From: Leisingera sp. SS27
GTDB taxonomy: Bacteria > Pseudomonadota > Alphaproteobacteria > Rhodobacterales > Rhodobacteraceae
Direction of reading: 5' to 3'
NCBI RefSeq assembly: GCF_028368855.1
Contig: NZ_JAQNCY010000015.1
Location: 1-64,000, forward strand
Length of the DNA: 64,000 nucleotides
The position numbers were made by a program, and so were the translations under genes. This document shows, piece after piece, positions 63,305-64,000 of the stretch (its first letter is position 1; each line of letters opens with the position of its first letter). The notes below the pieces were generated by a model that was not told the DNA's origin, made no database searches, and saw nothing but the letters and a program-made list of their open reading frames with translations.

Positions 63305-64000
63305 GAGTTTCCCGCAATGAAATGATCGCGGCGCTGTCACGCGCTTATGAAGGCGCCGGACATCAGATCGGTGACTACGAGGATGCCGCGCAGCTGATCA
63401 CCTGGTCGCATATGAGCGGGCTGGGAGGGTTTGAACGCATCGCGCTGCCGCCAGCAGCCCCCAAGGGCGGTGTGGCGCCGCGGCTGGACTATGAAAACGC
63501 TGGTCTTGCGGTGATCGACGCCGGCGGTGCCGAGATCTGCGAGCACGGCTCTCTGGCAGCTGATCTGGCGTATGCCAAGGCGCAGACGGCCGGATTTGCG
63601 ATCGTGGAGCTGATCAATTGCCGCTATCCGGACTTGATCCTGCGCAGCCTGTCGCTGGTTGCCCAGCAAGGGGTCTATATCGCCGCCTACTGGAGCGATC
63701 AGGCTGGACGGCATGGGGCCACCTTTGAAAGCGGTGCGGTTTTCCCCAACTATTGGAGGGTGGAGCATGCCGGAGCAGGACAAGAGACTTCTGCTCTGAC
63801 CATTATCTGTACGACGCAGGCAGCCTTGCTGGCGGATGCAGTCACGCGGCAGGCCGAACATCCGGAACTGCAGCGGTTCGAAGTCACCGCGGCGCAGCTG
63901 GCAGCCAATTATGATCAGTCGCTGGAGCGTGGCATCTCTGTGCCTTCAGACCATTGGAACGCGCTGAATGCAGCTGCCTGGCCGATCCTGGTGCCGTCGG
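63301..64000 (+). CDS. DUF3726-like protein (partial at window end)
   Basis: Open to the last base, with 233 residues visible and no stop. The N-terminus (VSRNEMIAALSRAYEGAGHQIGDYEDAAQLITWSHMSGLGG) has the look of the DUF3726 family, assigned by pattern memory only. Further along are LAVIDAGGAEICEHGSLAADLAYAKAQ and PSDHWNALNAAAWPILVPS. Coupled to the preceding gene by a four-base overlap. Confidence 0.6.
   Translation, partial: MRVSRNEMIAALSRAYEGAGHQIGDYEDAAQLITWSHMSGLGGFERIALPPAAPKGGVAPRLDYENAGLAVIDAGGAEICEHGSLAADLAYAKAQTAGFAIVELINCRYPDLILRSLSLVAQQGVYIAAYWSDQAGRHGATFESGAVFPNYWRVEHAGAGQETSALTIICTTQAALLADAVTRQAEHPELQRFEVTAAQLAANYDQSLERGISVPSDHWNALNAAAWPILVPS

Overview
The window looks like part of a large plasmid or chromid from the Roseobacter group (Rhodobacterales, close to Phaeobacter, Leisingera or Ruegeria). 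This is inferred from high GC, alphaproteobacterial gene content, and a DnaA-like replication initiator divergent from parA-parB with repeated 16-bp palindromes, a replicon type known from Rhodobacterales. No database was consulted, so genus is a guess.

Layout. 1-1947: the end of a chemotaxis operon (receptor tail, cheB, cheD). 2037-4626: modABC molybdate importer. 4752-27409: a purine-catabolism island. It holds guanine deaminase, xanthine dehydrogenase with its maturation factor, membrane cytochrome-c urate oxidase, HIU hydrolase, an allantoinase/OHCU-decarboxylase fusion, ureidoglycine aminohydrolase, ureidoglycolate lyase, two nucleobase permeases, an AmiS/UreI-type urea channel, three regulators, and a complete beta-hydroxyaspartate cycle (bhcRABCD). 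Glyoxylate released from purines can therefore be turned into C4 metabolites by genes beside those that produce it, and modABC can supply the molybdenum that xanthine dehydrogenase needs. The allantoate-hydrolysing step is the one enzyme not obvious here.

27500-29408: an insertion sequence of the ISNCY/IS1202 type with a probable antisense passenger gene. 29531-38096: an adenylation-carrier-membrane acyltransferase fusion, an aspartate-type aminotransferase, two tandem LysR regulators and a pipecolate/lysine-type oxidase and dehydrogenase pair. 38129-41385: a Zur-controlled znuA / zur-znuC-znuB locus. 41463-48933: a PhnD-like periplasmic protein plus hybrid histidine kinase, divergent from a 1344-residue protein that joins two rhodanese domains, a YidC/Oxa1 membrane core and an ATP-dependent phosphotransferase of the PEP-synthase/rifampin-phosphotransferase type. 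That fusion is the strongest candidate for an undescribed system. 49078-53059: parDE, RpiR and LysE genes, a GFA-fold protein and a nucleotide-sugar dehydrogenase.

53165-57497: the replication and partition module with seven perfect copies of TGTCCCCGCGGGGACA, three of them inside coding sequence and each read there as the peptide VPAGT. 57068-64000: a YceI-OmpA fusion, a periplasmic caspase-like protein with a CxxCH motif, and a LysR-led operon of two poorly characterised genes, the second cut by the window end.
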